Positions 36,603-45,640 are shown, counted from the first letter of the stretch. The stretch: DNA of 64,000 nucleotides from Pukyongia salina (GCF_002966125.1 NZ_CP027062.1:2480001-2544000); one strand, 5' to 3'. Numbers and translations: made by a program. Notes: a model not told the origin generated them from the letters alone.

Positions 36603-38510
36603 ATGAGCAAAATAATTGGAATCGACTTAGGGACAACGAACTCGTGTGTTTCGGTAATGGAAGGAAGCGAGCCTACCGTAATCCCTAATGCCGAAGGAAA
36701 AAGAACAACTCCTTCTGTAATCGCATTTGTGGAGGATGGTGAGATCAAGGTTGGGGATCCTGCAAAACGTCAGGCCGTAACCAACCCTACCAAAACCATC
36801 GCTTCCATTAAGCGTTTCATGGGGAATAAATATTCAGAATCTAAGAAAGAAGCAGAACGCGCCGCTTATAAAGTGGTGAAAGGTGACAATGATACACCTC
36901 GTGTGGATATTGATGGCCGACTATACACGCCACAGGAACTTAGTGCGATGATCCTTCAGAAAATGAAGAAGACCGCCGAAGATTACCTGGGAACCGATGT
37001 ATCTCGCGCCGTGATCACTGTTCCTGCTTATTTTAATGACAGTCAGAGACAAGCTACCAAAGAAGCCGGAGAAATTGCCGGTCTGAAGGTAGAGCGTATC
37101 ATTAACGAGCCTACTGCGGCTGCGTTGGCATACGGACTGGATAAGAAAAGTACAGACCAGAAGATCGTAGTATTCGACTTTGGTGGTGGTACTCATGATG
37201 TATCTATCCTTGAATTGGGTGACGGTGTATTTGAAGTACTATCAACCGATGGAGATACTCACCTGGGTGGTGACGATGTGGACCAGAAGATCATCAACTG
37301 GCTGGCAGACGAATTTGAGAAAGAGGAGAGCATGGACCTTAGAAAGGACCCAATGGCGCTTCAACGACTTAAAGAAGCTGCCGAAAAGGCTAAGATCGAA
37401 TTGTCTGCTTCTACGCAAACAGAGATCAACTTACCATATATAACTGCGACCAGTAGCGGACCTAAGCACCTTGTGAAAACACTAAGCCGTGCGAAGTTCG
37501 AGCAACTGATCGATGATCTGGTAAAGAGAACCATTGCTCCTTGTGAGACCGCGCTTAAAGCTGCCGGGTTATCGAAGAGCGATATAGACGAAATTATCCT
37601 AGTAGGAGGTTCTACTCGTATTCCTGCAGTTCAGGAAGCGGTGGAGAAGTTCTTCGGAAAGGCACCGAGTAAAGGTGTGAACCCAGATGAGGTAGTGGCT
37701 GTAGGAGCTGCGATCCAGGGTGGAGTATTGACCGGAGATGTAAAGGATGTATTGCTACTGGATGTGACTCCGCTTTCATTAGGTATTGAAACCATGGGAA
37801 GTGTGATGACCAAACTTATTGAGGCCAATACAACCATCCCTACCAAGAAATCGCAGATCTTTAGTACAGCGGCCGACAATCAGCCAAGTGTTGAGATCCA
37901 CGTACTACAGGGTGAGCGCCCAATGGCGAACGATAACAAGACCATTGGTAGATTCCACCTGGATGGGATTCCACCAGCACCAAGAGGGGTACCTCAAATT
38001 GAAGTAACCTTCGATATAGATGCTAACGGTATCATTAAAGTAAGTGCAACCGATAAGGCTACAGGTAAGTCTCAGGATATTCGTATTGAGGCCAGCTCCG
38101 GACTAACAGAGGAAGAAATTCAGAAAATGAAAGCTGAAGCTGAAGCAAATGCAGAAGCAGATAAGGCTGCCAAGGAGAAAGTTGATAAGATCAACGAGGC
38201 GGATGCCATGATCTTCCAGACCGAGAAGCAACTGAAAGAGTTTGGCGATAAGCTAAGCGATGATAAGAAGAAGCCTATCGAGGATGCCCTGGAAGAGCTG
38301 AAGAAAGCATACGAAACCAAAGAGGTGGAGACGATCGAACCAGCATTGGAGAAGATCAACGAAGCCTGGAAGACTGCTTCGGAAGAGCTTTATAAGGCAC
38401 AGGCCGAAACTCAGCAAGGCGCTCCAGCCGGAGATGCAGGAGATACTGCACAACAGAACGGTAGTGAGAATGCTGATGTAGAGGATGTAGACTTCGAAGA
38501 AGTGAAGTAA
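36603..38510 (+). CDS. dnaK: Molecular chaperone DnaK (Hsp70)
   Basis: A 635-residue ATP-dependent chaperone that binds exposed hydrophobic peptides, working with DnaJ and GrpE. The nucleotide-binding domain opens with [11 protein letters not shown] and contains [24 protein letters not shown] and [10 protein letters not shown]. The substrate domain starts after the linker [16 protein letters not shown], and the C-terminal lid ends in an acidic EDVDFEEVK tail. No dnaJ or grpE gene is adjacent. A terminator follows at 38583. Confidence 0.97.
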   Translation: MSKIIGIDLGTTNSCVSVMEGSEPTVIPNAEGKRTTPSVIAFVEDGEIKVGDPAKRQAVTNPTKTIASIKRFMGNKYSESKKEAERAAYKVVKGDNDTPRVDIDGRLYTPQELSAMILQKMKKTAEDYLGTDVSRAVITVPAYFNDSQRQATKEAGEIAGLKVERIINEPTAAALAYGLDKKSTDQKIVVFDFGGGTHDVSILELGDGVFEVLSTDGDTHLGGDDVDQKIINWLADEFEKEESMDLRKDPMALQRLKEAAEKAKIELSASTQTEINLPYITATSSGPKHLVKTLSRAKFEQLIDDLVKRTIAPCETALKAAGLSKSDIDEIILVGGSTRIPAVQEAVEKFFGKAPSKGVNPDEVVAVGAAIQGGVLTGDVKDVLLLDVTPLSLGIETMGSVMTKLIEANTTIPTKKSQIFSTAADNQPSVEIHVLQGERPMANDNKTIGRFHLDGIPPAPRGVPQIEVTFDIDANGIIKVSATDKATGKSQDIRIEASSGLTEEEIQKMKAEAEANAEADKAAKEKVDKINEADAMIFQTEKQLKEFGDKLSDDKKKPIEDALEELKKAYETKEVETIEPALEKINEAWKTASEELYKAQAETQQGAPAGDAGDTAQQNGSENADVEDVDFEEVK

Positions 38511-38582
38511 TTAAGGGAAACTGTTTTTCTCTTTAACCTATGAGGTAGTGTAGAGAATTAAGGAAACCCGGATAAATAAAAG

Positions 38583-38606
38583 AACCCTGCTACGGCAGGG
38601 TTTTTT
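38583..38606 (+). terminator. Rho-independent terminator of dnaK
   Basis: Stem AACCCTGC (38583-38590) / GCAGGGTT (38595-38602), loop TACG, followed by a T run. Confidence 0.88.
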
Positions 38607-38634
38607 GTTTGCGGCTTATACCAACCGAGTGTAA

Positions 38635-39339
38635 CTATCCTCCGCAACCCAAGGCCTCCATTTGCTGGCCTAATGTAAATAAACGATCAGCGACACTTCC
38701 GGGATGAAAGTGATATTCGAGCAGTTCGGTTAAAATTTGATCCCTGGGTGTATAGGCATCGGTATATAAACCTGTACAATAATTGGGTCCAGCTAGCGCA
38801 CTAATTATCCTATACGAAGTTTTAGGTGCTTTCGTCGCAAATTCTGTCCAGTTTAATGTTCCATCTACATCGCAAGATTCCACGAACTTATTGATAAAAC
38901 CAGATAATAGATCGGCTTTCTTTTGATTGTTCAAATTATAGATCTCTTCGGTACAATGCATAATGGTAGTACCGCCAAAGATAGAAAGTGCCTGCATACC
39001 CTTTAGATCGTATTTTAGTTTGCAATCTTCAGCGGCTTCAGCTTCCTTTTCCAATTCGTTATAATGATAAACGTATAAGGAAATTAGAGCCATACAATGG
39101 TAGTAGGGCTCGTCTAGTTCGTTTAAAAAGTCGGCCGTGTCTTTCATCTTATCATTCCACCACTTATTAAACTTGTCCATGTCATCTTCGCTGTATTGAG
39201 CATTATCGTCGGAATTTTCACCTCGTCTCTCGTCATCCATTTTAGCGGTTTGCTTTACCGAGTCGAAGATACTCTGTGCCTGGATCTGGCTACTTAGCAT
39301 TGATAGGGAGAATAAAATTAGAGTAAAAATGATTTTCAT
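38635..39339 (-). CDS. Secreted protein of unknown function
   Basis: A 234-residue protein with a clear Sec signal peptide (hydrophobic residues 3-17, cleavage after QIQAQ). I do not recognise the mature part: mostly helical, acidic N-terminal third (EDDMDKFNKWWNDK), several Cys residues (in YHCM, EDCK, MHCTEE, ESCD, NYCTG, LGCGG) that could form disulfides in the periplasm. It stands alone, with convergent dnaK and its terminator downstream. Confidence 0.75.
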   Translation of the reverse strand: MKIIFTLILFSLSMLSSQIQAQSIFDSVKQTAKMDDERRGENSDDNAQYSEDDMDKFNKWWNDKMKDTADFLNELDEPYYHCMALISLYVYHYNELEKEAEAAEDCKLKYDLKGMQALSIFGGTTIMHCTEEIYNLNNQKKADLLSGFINKFVESCDVDGTLNWTEFATKAPKTSYRIISALAGPNYCTGLYTDAYTPRDQILTELLEYHFHPGSVADRLFTLGQQMEALGCGG

Positions 39340-39450
39340 GTCTGTAAGTTGTTGGTTTACATAAAGATAAAAAAATAAACAATAGGAAAATGGAACGTGA
39401 GATATATTGGATCGTATATCTCCACTATCTTTTTATTATCAAACCGGATA

Positions 39451-40032
39451 TTATTTTTTTATCCGAACACGTAAGAGTTTGCTCAGGGTATCGATCTCGG
39501 TTTCAGAGTCGATATATTTTTTGGACAGCCCCAGCATCTTATCTTCAAATTCGGGCACACGCCTATAGAGTAAGTTGCTGTTCTCGATCACATTCTGAAA
39601 ATAATTCCAGGATTCAGAATCCACGGTATGGCCGGTGATACCACCCATGAGCGATTGGTTTACTTGGATACCAAATTCTATGGTATTATTATTAGGCTGA
39701 ATATCATGTAGCAGCATAGAACATAGTAAGGCTTTATTTTCGTTCGCGTAATAATTTGCACGTAGCCTTGGCTCATGTCGAATTTCGATATTCGGAAATC
39801 CTGATACAAATTTAAAATCCTCTTTACTGAAACTTTGTGAAATATTGTCTTTATCATTTCCGAAGACCAAAGTTATCTTCACACGCTGTTCCTGCTCCTT
39901 CTCGGAGAGTAATTCCTTTACCCAGGGTTGAAGTTTGATCGAGGGTGAGATAAGGATGATCTCCTCTTTGGCATCTTCCAGAATTTCCTGGAGACAGGCC
40001 GTCATTAAACTATTCTTGATGAAGTTTGCCAT
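39451..40032 (-). CDS. Phospholipase D-like domain protein lacking the HKD motif
   Basis: A 193-residue protein with a PLD-like fold pattern: an N-terminal helix, the strand EEIILISPSI, a second strand KITLVFGND and the region LRANYYANENKALLCSM, which aligns with the PLD active-site strand (normally HxKxxxxD) but has Ala/Asn in place of His/Lys. It is therefore probably not catalytic as a single domain and may act in binding. No signal peptide is present. The C-terminal 45 residues form a charged helix. It is divergent from the gene at 40227; its role is unknown. Confidence 0.6.
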   Translation of the reverse strand: MANFIKNSLMTACLQEILEDAKEEIILISPSIKLQPWVKELLSEKEQEQRVKITLVFGNDKDNISQSFSKEDFKFVSGFPNIEIRHEPRLRANYYANENKALLCSMLLHDIQPNNNTIEFGIQVNQSLMGGITGHTVDSESWNYFQNVIENSNLLYRRVPEFEDKMLGLSKKYIDSETEIDTLSKLLRVRIKK

Positions 40033-40226
40033 GGGTAATGCGATGGTTAAACACAGGTTAGATCTAAAGTTTATATTCCCTGAATATCAATACGAAGATA
40101 ATGACGAAAAGCATTATATCATATACCAGAAAATAAAAATAATACGCCTTATGGGCCGATGAAAAAAAGTAAATACATTAAATTTCAATTGCTTAGCTTT
40201 ATATACTAATCTAAAATCAATTAGAA

Positions 40227-40655
40227 ATGAAAAAAACAATTCTTATCACCGTTTTCTTCCTGTTCATTTCCCTTGGAACTTATGCACAGGAGGGTTTTAT
40301 TGGAGAAGTTCGGCTATTTGCCGGTAATTTTGCGCCACGCGGATGGGCATTTTGTGATGGGCAGCTCTTGGCTATCTCAACCAATACAGCACTATTTTCC
40401 ATCCTGGGAACCACCTATGGAGGAGACGGCCGAACCACATTTGGATTACCCGACCTAAGGGGTAGAACTGCCGTAGGACCACGGCGCGGGCCTGGACTGG
40501 ACGAAGTACGTTTAGGGCAAAAATTTGGAGGTATGCCTGTTTCAAGCAATAGTGGAGAATCCTCTCATACCTCGGCATCCCGAACCAGAACCACTCCGGG
40601 AATTGGGTTGAATTATATTATCTGTTTATCAGGAGTGTTTCCTTCGAGGAGTTAG
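40227..40655 (+). CDS. Secreted tail-collar (microcystin-dependent protein-like) protein, shortened
   Basis: A 142-residue protein with a signal peptide (cleavage after TYAQ) and a phage tail-collar domain: FIGEVRLFAGNFAPRGWAFC, then TALFSILGTTYGGDGRTTF and GLPDLRGRTAVG. Related MdpB-like proteins are about 170-190 residues and contain a His-rich insert between the LGQ segment and the C-terminal NYII.L.G.FPSRS; here that middle part is cut to about 20 residues while the ending is intact. It is probably a cell-surface or exported fibre-tip-like protein; no phage genes surround it. Confidence 0.8.
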   Translation: MKKTILITVFFLFISLGTYAQEGFIGEVRLFAGNFAPRGWAFCDGQLLAISTNTALFSILGTTYGGDGRTTFGLPDLRGRTAVGPRRGPGLDEVRLGQKFGGMPVSSNSGESSHTSASRTRTTPGIGLNYIICLSGVFPSRS

Positions 40656-40715
40656 GAGGGAATGGTGAATTGAAGCTTAATCTAAACTAGAAAAGCCCAG
40701 GGCAGAAATTGAAAA

Positions 40716-40860
40716 ATCAAATAACAAGCACCAGAATTCAAATAAATTCCAACTTCCAAGTACCAAATCTCAAATAAATTCCAATAACCAATGGTTTGAA
40801 AATTGAATATTGATCATTGATTATTATTTGTTTTTTGGGTATTGTGAATTGTGATTTGTT
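40716..40860. repeat. AT-rich inverted-repeat element, copy 4 (two internal units)
   Basis: AATCAAATAACAAGCACC start, two CAAATAAATTCCAA units and an ATTATTTG...GTGATTTGTT end. As at 33796 and 36191, it sits beside a hairpin element. Confidence 0.8.
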
Positions 40861-40914
40861 AAGCGTGAGTGGTGAATAGTTAGAAGTGAAAGAAGAATCT
40901 ACTTAAATTCACAA

Positions 40915-41088
40915 AAGTCAGGGCGTAGCCCTGCAAGTCTTCGGTGCAGAATATGCGAAGAAAACTTCGAGATTCAGGAGCGAAGCGACGCGGAGTTTTC
41001 GAGCGGTTTTTGCTGAAGGCAAAAAATTCCTCAGCGAAGTGCCTTTTCTTTTGCTTCGTTTTCTTTGGGCAAACAAAGAAAATGAAGA
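40915..41088 (+). repeat. Hairpin repeat element, copy C (inverted, diverged)
   Basis: The opposite orientation of copies A and B. The 32-base core (40968-40999) is identical to theirs, but the stems have changed in both arms: CAGGGC/GCCCTG (40919-40933) replaces TTCCGGC/GCCGGAA, TCTTCG/CGAAGA (40938-40961) replaces the bulged stem, and TTTTTGC/GCAAAAA (41007-41025) replaces the TTCAAAACG stem. Confidence 0.75.
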
Positions 41089-41272
41089 GAGTAATAAGGC
41101 AATGCAAAAAAGAAAATATGATTAAAAAATCTAATTAATGCTTATTAACCTTCCGTATTGGGCAAGACAAATGCGAAGCATTCATGAATTCCTAAAACAA
41201 TAGTAGCGCGTGAATAAAGAAAATGAAGAGAGTAAGAAGGCAATGCATAAAAGAAAATATGATTATAAAAAG
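41077..41272 (+). repeat. Direct repeat pair downstream of hairpin element C
   Basis: About 51 bases starting AGAAAATGAAGAGAGTAA occur at 41077-41128 and again at 41218-41272 with few changes, 141 bases apart. The first copy overlaps the end of the hairpin element. Confidence 0.75.
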
Positions 41273-41296
41273 AAAACCCGCCATTTGGCGGGTTTT
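41273..41296 (-). terminator. Terminator of the M61 peptidase gene
   Basis: Stem AAAACCCGCC (41273-41282) / GGCGGGTTTT (41287-41296), loop ATTT. T-rich sequence follows on both strands; the M61 gene ends 17 bases away on the minus strand. Confidence 0.85.
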
Positions 41297-41312
41297 TTAA
41301 CTTGTTATTACA

Positions 41313-43202
41313 TTACCCTTTAAGCCACGCCTTGCGTAGTGTTATTTGCGCTTCCGTCGCATCTTCCATTTCCTGTAGCTGGGTTCCTTCGGTATACGAT
41401 TGGGTGGTAGTGGTTTCTATAAGTACTTCTTCTCCATTGCGTTCAAGTTTTACACTAACCTCCGTCCCCGGGGTCCAGAGAAATACGTTCTGCAATACTT
41501 CGTTCGCGTTTTGTAAAGTAAGTTGGGTGCCATTTACTTCCTTGATAATATCTCCGGGCTGGGCTCCGTTTTCGGCCCAGAAGCTGTTTAATGCTACCTG
41601 GTCGTTGAAGAAGATCCCGCGTATTGGGTCACCGTCTACAATGAGAGCACCGGCATTTTGTATATAATCTGTTTTTATCTTTCCGCTAACGATCTCCAGA
41701 CCTACTTTTTCGAAGAACTGGTTATAATCGATAGGAGTGGAGCCAATCACATGAGTTTCGAAGAATTCTCCAATAGAGGGGTAGGTCATTTGAGTAATTT
41801 CTTCGAATAACTTATCGTCTTCAAAGGGCCGGTCTTTCCCGTATTTATTAGATAGTTCCTTCATAAGTGAAAGGATACCACGATTCCCATCACTTTCGTC
41901 CCGCATAAGGATATCTATGCACATCCCGATAAGTGCTCCTTTTTGGTATACATTGTAGTATTGCTGGGCATACGGCTCCACCAGCACATTCTCGCTCATT
42001 TCGGTAAAGCTGAGGCTGTCGTTCATCTGGCGGGATACCTGGATCTTGTTCATCATATTGCTGTAGAACTCTTCTTCCGGAATCAATCCCTGGTCTACCT
42101 GGAACAGATGGGCGAAATATTCGGTTACGCCTTCGTACATCCAAAGGTGTTTGGAGAAGGAAGGATCGTTATAGTCGAAATAATGCACATCTTCCGAATG
42201 GATAGACAAAGGGCTCACGATATGAAAGAACTCATGGGAAACAAGTTCTACCATGCTTTTCGCCAGGGCAGCAGGTGGCATTTGTTCCGGCATTACCGCA
42301 ACGGTAGAGGTGTGGTGCTCCAGGGCGCCAAATCCTTTGGGCGACTCCGGGGTACCGGCGCTAAGGTATAGGTAGATATCGTAACGCGGCGTGCTATCCA
42401 GATCCCCCAGATATGCTTTCTGTGCCTGCATCATGGTATAGATGGTTTCCTTCAGGCTGGTGGCCGAGTGCATATCGTTGGGCGAATAGACACTAAGTAC
42501 AACTTTGATCCCGCTGAGGTCGAATTCTTCCACGCTTAGATCCCCCAACATCATTGGGTTGTCTGTAATATCGAAATAACGGGGCGCATAATAGCTTGTG
42601 GTTATCGTACCGGCCTCCACATTCTCCTTTTGGGCCGTTTGCTGCAGTGCAGAAGTACGTACAAAACTAGCAGGGGCTGTAACGTCCAGGGAGTAGGACG
42701 CATTTTTAAGAGAATCGAAATAACCAATAAAACCGTGCAGGTTAAGCACATAGTTATTAGGTTCTATATTGGTTCCTGCAGGGGAGAAGGGTACTTCCCC
42801 GCCAATACCGCCTACTACCTCCTCATCGAAGGTGTCGTTTACGTAATAGGTGATATAATCCAGCTCGGCGGCGTTACTGATCTCCCAGGAATTGGTATCG
42901 GTCTTGTTTACGGTAAGCTCGTTGCCTTTGTAGTCTACGGCTTTAAAATCGTCTATATATCTCCCAAAATCACCCACGGCATAGGTTCCCTGCACTACTT
43001 TTGGGAGGCGATAGGTAGCCTTTTCGGAGGTAAATCGGTCGGGGTTAACGGTAACCGGAACTTTATCGTCCACCACCGCACTGAGGTCGATATGGGTAAC
43101 AATAGAAGAAGTTGAGATGGCCGGGTCGCCGGGCACGATGGCATAGGTATAGCTTGTTACCAGGAAGATAGCGGCCAGCAGCGTGAAGATTTTAGTTTTC
43201 AT
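41313..43202 (-). CDS. M61 family metallopeptidase with PDZ domain (glycyl aminopeptidase-like)
   Basis: A 629-residue exported protein with a Sec signal (residues 1-21). It has an N-terminal beta domain, a gluzincin catalytic domain with HEFFH in ELVSHEFFHIVSPL and the downstream Glu ligand in WMYEGVTEYFAHL, and a C-terminal PDZ domain (ENGAQPGDIIKEVNGTQL). M61 enzymes cut N-terminal Gly/Ala from peptides; the location here is probably periplasmic. It is a single-gene unit with its own terminator. All key residues are present. Confidence 0.93.
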   Translation of the reverse strand: MKTKIFTLLAAIFLVTSYTYAIVPGDPAISTSSIVTHIDLSAVVDDKVPVTVNPDRFTSEKATYRLPKVVQGTYAVGDFGRYIDDFKAVDYKGNELTVNKTDTNSWEISNAAELDYITYYVNDTFDEEVVGGIGGEVPFSPAGTNIEPNNYVLNLHGFIGYFDSLKNASYSLDVTAPASFVRTSALQQTAQKENVEAGTITTSYYAPRYFDITDNPMMLGDLSVEEFDLSGIKVVLSVYSPNDMHSATSLKETIYTMMQAQKAYLGDLDSTPRYDIYLYLSAGTPESPKGFGALEHHTSTVAVMPEQMPPAALAKSMVELVSHEFFHIVSPLSIHSEDVHYFDYNDPSFSKHLWMYEGVTEYFAHLFQVDQGLIPEEEFYSNMMNKIQVSRQMNDSLSFTEMSENVLVEPYAQQYYNVYQKGALIGMCIDILMRDESDGNRGILSLMKELSNKYGKDRPFEDDKLFEEITQMTYPSIGEFFETHVIGSTPIDYNQFFEKVGLEIVSGKIKTDYIQNAGALIVDGDPIRGIFFNDQVALNSFWAENGAQPGDIIKEVNGTQLTLQNANEVLQNVFLWTPGTEVSVKLERNGEEVLIETTTTQSYTEGTQLQEMEDATEAQITLRKAWLKG

Positions 43203-43343
43203 ACGTATATAATTAAAGTCTAATGGAACATTAGACTCGGGTTTTGGGGAAATGTTACGTATGGGTAGGCGGTTTGGGAAATTTTTAGGGTGAATGAGGT
43301 ATGAATTTAGGTAATCATGAATTCGTAATGCATAGCCAAAGCT

Positions 43344-43991
43344 TCAAAATCTTTGTTGATACATTTGATTGCATGAAGGGCATCGGAATAACTGCCCAGG
43401 AGAAACATGAATAAAATAAGTTAGTCGACATTTGAAACATTGAACTGATTCTCCGAAGGTTTTATCCTTATTACCGTTGGCTAAAAATAACCCGATCCCT
43501 AGTCCTATGAGGCCACCTGTCCATTTATCTTCGGCTAATGCCGCACCAGCAGCTGAACTCAATGCGACTGTTGTTACAGTACTGGTGTTATCAAAACTTT
43601 GAATTATTGGTTTAAGATAATTTCTCCAGTTATAATTATTCGGGTCGTAAACAATAAAATGATCTAAATGTGGAATTACAATTCCCAATTTACCCGTGTC
43701 CTTAGTCTTTTCGAAGACAAATACCTTTTTGTTTAATCCTTTTGCAACACCAGTTTCCCAAGCAATCCAATCCCTGGTATGTTTTAAATCCTCGATTTGC
43801 TCATCTAGTAATACGAATAATGCGCAAGAAGATTCTATATCGTCTTTAATCTTTTGATTGCTAATGTGACGGCCTTCTTGCTGATCGTACTCCTCGTAGA
43901 TTGCAGATACCTTTAAAGTTGAGAATATCTTATTAAAAAAATCTATGCTTTCAGTGTCTCTTGAAGAATGTGATATAAATATTCTAGACAT
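43344..43991 (-). CDS. TIR-like domain protein with glycine zipper and C-terminal zinc ribbon
   Basis: 215 residues from the ATG at 43991; a longer TTG start at 44024 is less likely. Residues 1-130 resemble a TIR domain: RIFISHSSRD opening, a central strand CALFVLLDEQ and RDWIAWETGVAKG, in which Glu79 is at the place of the NADase catalytic Glu. Residues 145-172 are a Gly/Ala-rich hydrophobic stretch (LIGLGIGLFLANG), possibly a membrane or pore segment. The end holds a zinc ribbon with CFKC (185-188) and CPSC (204-207). TIR proteins of this type often act in antiviral defence by destroying NAD; here that is inferred. It lies 164 bases downstream of the kinase gene on the same strand. Confidence 0.75.
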   Translation of the reverse strand: MSRIFISHSSRDTESIDFFNKIFSTLKVSAIYEEYDQQEGRHISNQKIKDDIESSCALFVLLDEQIEDLKHTRDWIAWETGVAKGLNKKVFVFEKTKDTGKLGIVIPHLDHFIVYDPNNYNWRNYLKPIIQSFDNTSTVTTVALSSAAGAALAEDKWTGGLIGLGIGLFLANGNKDKTFGESVQCFKCRLTYFIHVSPGQLFRCPSCNQMYQQRF

Positions 43992-44155
43992 ATTATTATA
44001 TGGGTTTATATAAGTTATCACCAACGGTCTTGTATATGAAAATTAGCGAATTTAATGTCATACTTTTCGGATTATACTTGACCTTTAATTTATTCTTTAT
44101 GCTTCTTTTAAACGATTAAACCGCTATTTTTTATAAACGCAGTTAATTTTAGAAC

Positions 44156-45166
44156 TTATATCCGCAATGTTGTTTCTTGGATTATTTTAAAAAACTCTTT
44201 TTTCGCAGTTATTTCATCTGGTATTTGCGAACAACAATGTTTGTTATCTCTCCGCCCGTTTTTTTTAAAATCTATGAAATAACCTGTTCGTTTGCTATAT
44301 CTTATTAGTTCATAATTATCATTCCCACATTTACCTCTCCAATGACCATCAGAAACATAAGACCAATTTACTGCTAATCTAATTTTTTGTAAAGCTTGTC
44401 TAAATTCAAGACAAGTTTTATATCTATCATTTCGATTTGGTTTCATAGACTTCCGCACAGCTCTTAAAACAGATTTTGGTATATGCAGTTGAAATTCTCT
44501 TTTCGGAAATTTTTCGCGTTTGACTGCATTTAACCAATCGGCATCGTTTGCATATGGAACATTCAAAGTCCTTATATTATTTAATAGTCTATAAAAGGTA
44601 ATACCCAAAGAATAAATATCACTTAGCTCATCTTGTTCAACACCTTCTAAGACTTCTGGTGGAAGATGAGAATTATACCCAGCAAAAGCAAAAGGTTGAT
44701 TAGCTAAACCATAAGCAAGTCCAAAATCAGAAAGTTTAGCAGTTAAGTTGTCGCTGAAAAGGATGTTGCCAGGTTTGATATCTCTATGAAATATCCCTTC
44801 ATTATGTGCGTGTTCAAGTCCAAATAGAACGTCAGATGTTATTTTTATTGCTTTCTTAACTGTAACAAAGTTCTTCTCTAAAAACCCTTGTGCACTACCT
44901 TTTGATAAGTATTCCATTGCGATACAAGGAACAAGATTATTGTGAATTTGATGAATATCAATTTCTTTAATGTCTACAATATTTCTATGTCGGCATTTTT
45001 CTAATATTTGTGCCTCGTTTATTGCATTTATAAATTCTTGAGGGTTTTGAACGCTAATAAGCTTGATGGCTCTCTCAACATTTAAAAGATTGTCTTTTGC
45101 ACGGAAGACTTTTCCGAAATTCCCACCTCCAATAAATCCAATGGTTGTAAATTTTCCTATATCCAT
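44156..45166 (-). CDS. Serine/threonine protein kinase with extra C-terminal domain
   Basis: A 336-residue Hanks-type kinase. The Gly-rich loop IGGGNFGKVF, Lys35 in RAIKLI, the HRDIKPGN loop (His127-Asp129), DFG (147-149) and the PPE segment (LPPEVLEG) are intact, so it should be active. Unlike many bacterial kinases it has no membrane helix. Residues 265-336 form a small domain of unknown type with Trp, paired Cys and a DGHWRGKCGNDNYELIRYS segment. It follows the RNase H-like gene by 3 bases and is clearly coupled to it. The region is more AT-rich than its surroundings, which suggests acquisition by transfer. Confidence 0.88.
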   Translation of the reverse strand: MDIGKFTTIGFIGGGNFGKVFRAKDNLLNVERAIKLISVQNPQEFINAINEAQILEKCRHRNIVDIKEIDIHQIHNNLVPCIAMEYLSKGSAQGFLEKNFVTVKKAIKITSDVLFGLEHAHNEGIFHRDIKPGNILFSDNLTAKLSDFGLAYGLANQPFAFAGYNSHLPPEVLEGVEQDELSDIYSLGITFYRLLNNIRTLNVPYANDADWLNAVKREKFPKREFQLHIPKSVLRAVRKSMKPNRNDRYKTCLEFRQALQKIRLAVNWSYVSDGHWRGKCGNDNYELIRYSKRTGYFIDFKKNGRRDNKHCCSQIPDEITAKKEFFKIIQETTLRI

Positions 45167-45169
45167 TTT

Positions 45170-45640
45170 TTATAATTGTAGCATCGCAACTAATGCGCTA
45201 TTCCGCATATTCCTATTCCAATATGGTGGGTGAGTACCCAAAACATTATCAACATATTGGTCAAGATTGGTGCCATTCGGTTGATTAAATTTATTTGGTC
45301 TTATTGAGGCAGGTGATGTGTGACAAATATCTATTTGGCGTCTATGACATAATAAGTTTAAAACTGCTTGTGCATAATAGACACAATGAACATAATTGTT
45401 GGTAACGTTATTAATTGTCAATCTATAACTAACTCTGTCGGGATTAAAGTTATTTAAAATTGCGGTTAGTTCATTCTCAAACCAATCTACCGTTTCTGGA
45501 ATACTATGATTTGCGGGTAGACTTATTTTGTTTTTAGAAATTAAGTTTGGCGCAGTAGTAGTTCCATCAACAACGACGAAATAAATGTCTGATGATGTGA
45601 AATTAAATCCTATTGATGTCATAATTTTAGATTGGTTCAT
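45170..45640 (-). CDS. Putative RNase H/RuvC-fold protein paired with the kinase
   Basis: A 156-residue protein (or 150 from the Met at 45622). The pattern is that of RNase H-fold proteins such as DUF3010: a first strand IGFNFTSSDIYFVVVDG, a helix WFENELTAIL, a strand DRVSYRLTINN, a helix AQAVLNLL, then QIDICHTSP. A complete set of catalytic acids is not obvious, so it may bind rather than cut nucleic acid. This assignment is by pattern only and needs structure comparison. The kinase gene follows after 3 bases. Confidence 0.55.
   Translation of the reverse strand: MNQSKIMTSIGFNFTSSDIYFVVVDGTTTAPNLISKNKISLPANHSIPETVDWFENELTAILNNFNPDRVSYRLTINNVTNNYVHCVYYAQAVLNLLCHRRQIDICHTSPASIRPNKFNQPNGTNLDQYVDNVLGTHPPYWNRNMRNSALVAMLQL

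Larger units (their letters stand above)
40656..41312. other. Gene-free repeat region between the collar gene and the M61 gene
   Basis: Holds an AT-rich element (40716-40860), an inverted, diverged hairpin element (40915-41088), a 51-base direct repeat (41077-41128 and 41218-41272) and the M61 terminator (41273-41296). No gene is supported. Confidence 0.75.

Noticed and set aside
40944-41138. A 64-codon open frame on the plus strand sharing KLRDSGAKRRGV with the frame at 33931
   Set aside because: The shared residues come from the 32-base core of the hairpin repeat. No independent sign of coding.
42630-43115. A 161-codon plus-strand open frame opposite the M61 gene
   Set aside because: It lies wholly inside the M61 coding region on the other strand and has no recognisable domain.
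44156-45166. PknB-type receptor kinase of cell-wall sensing
   Set aside because: There is no membrane helix or PASTA domain, so a cytosolic role with the neighbouring RNase H-like protein fits better.
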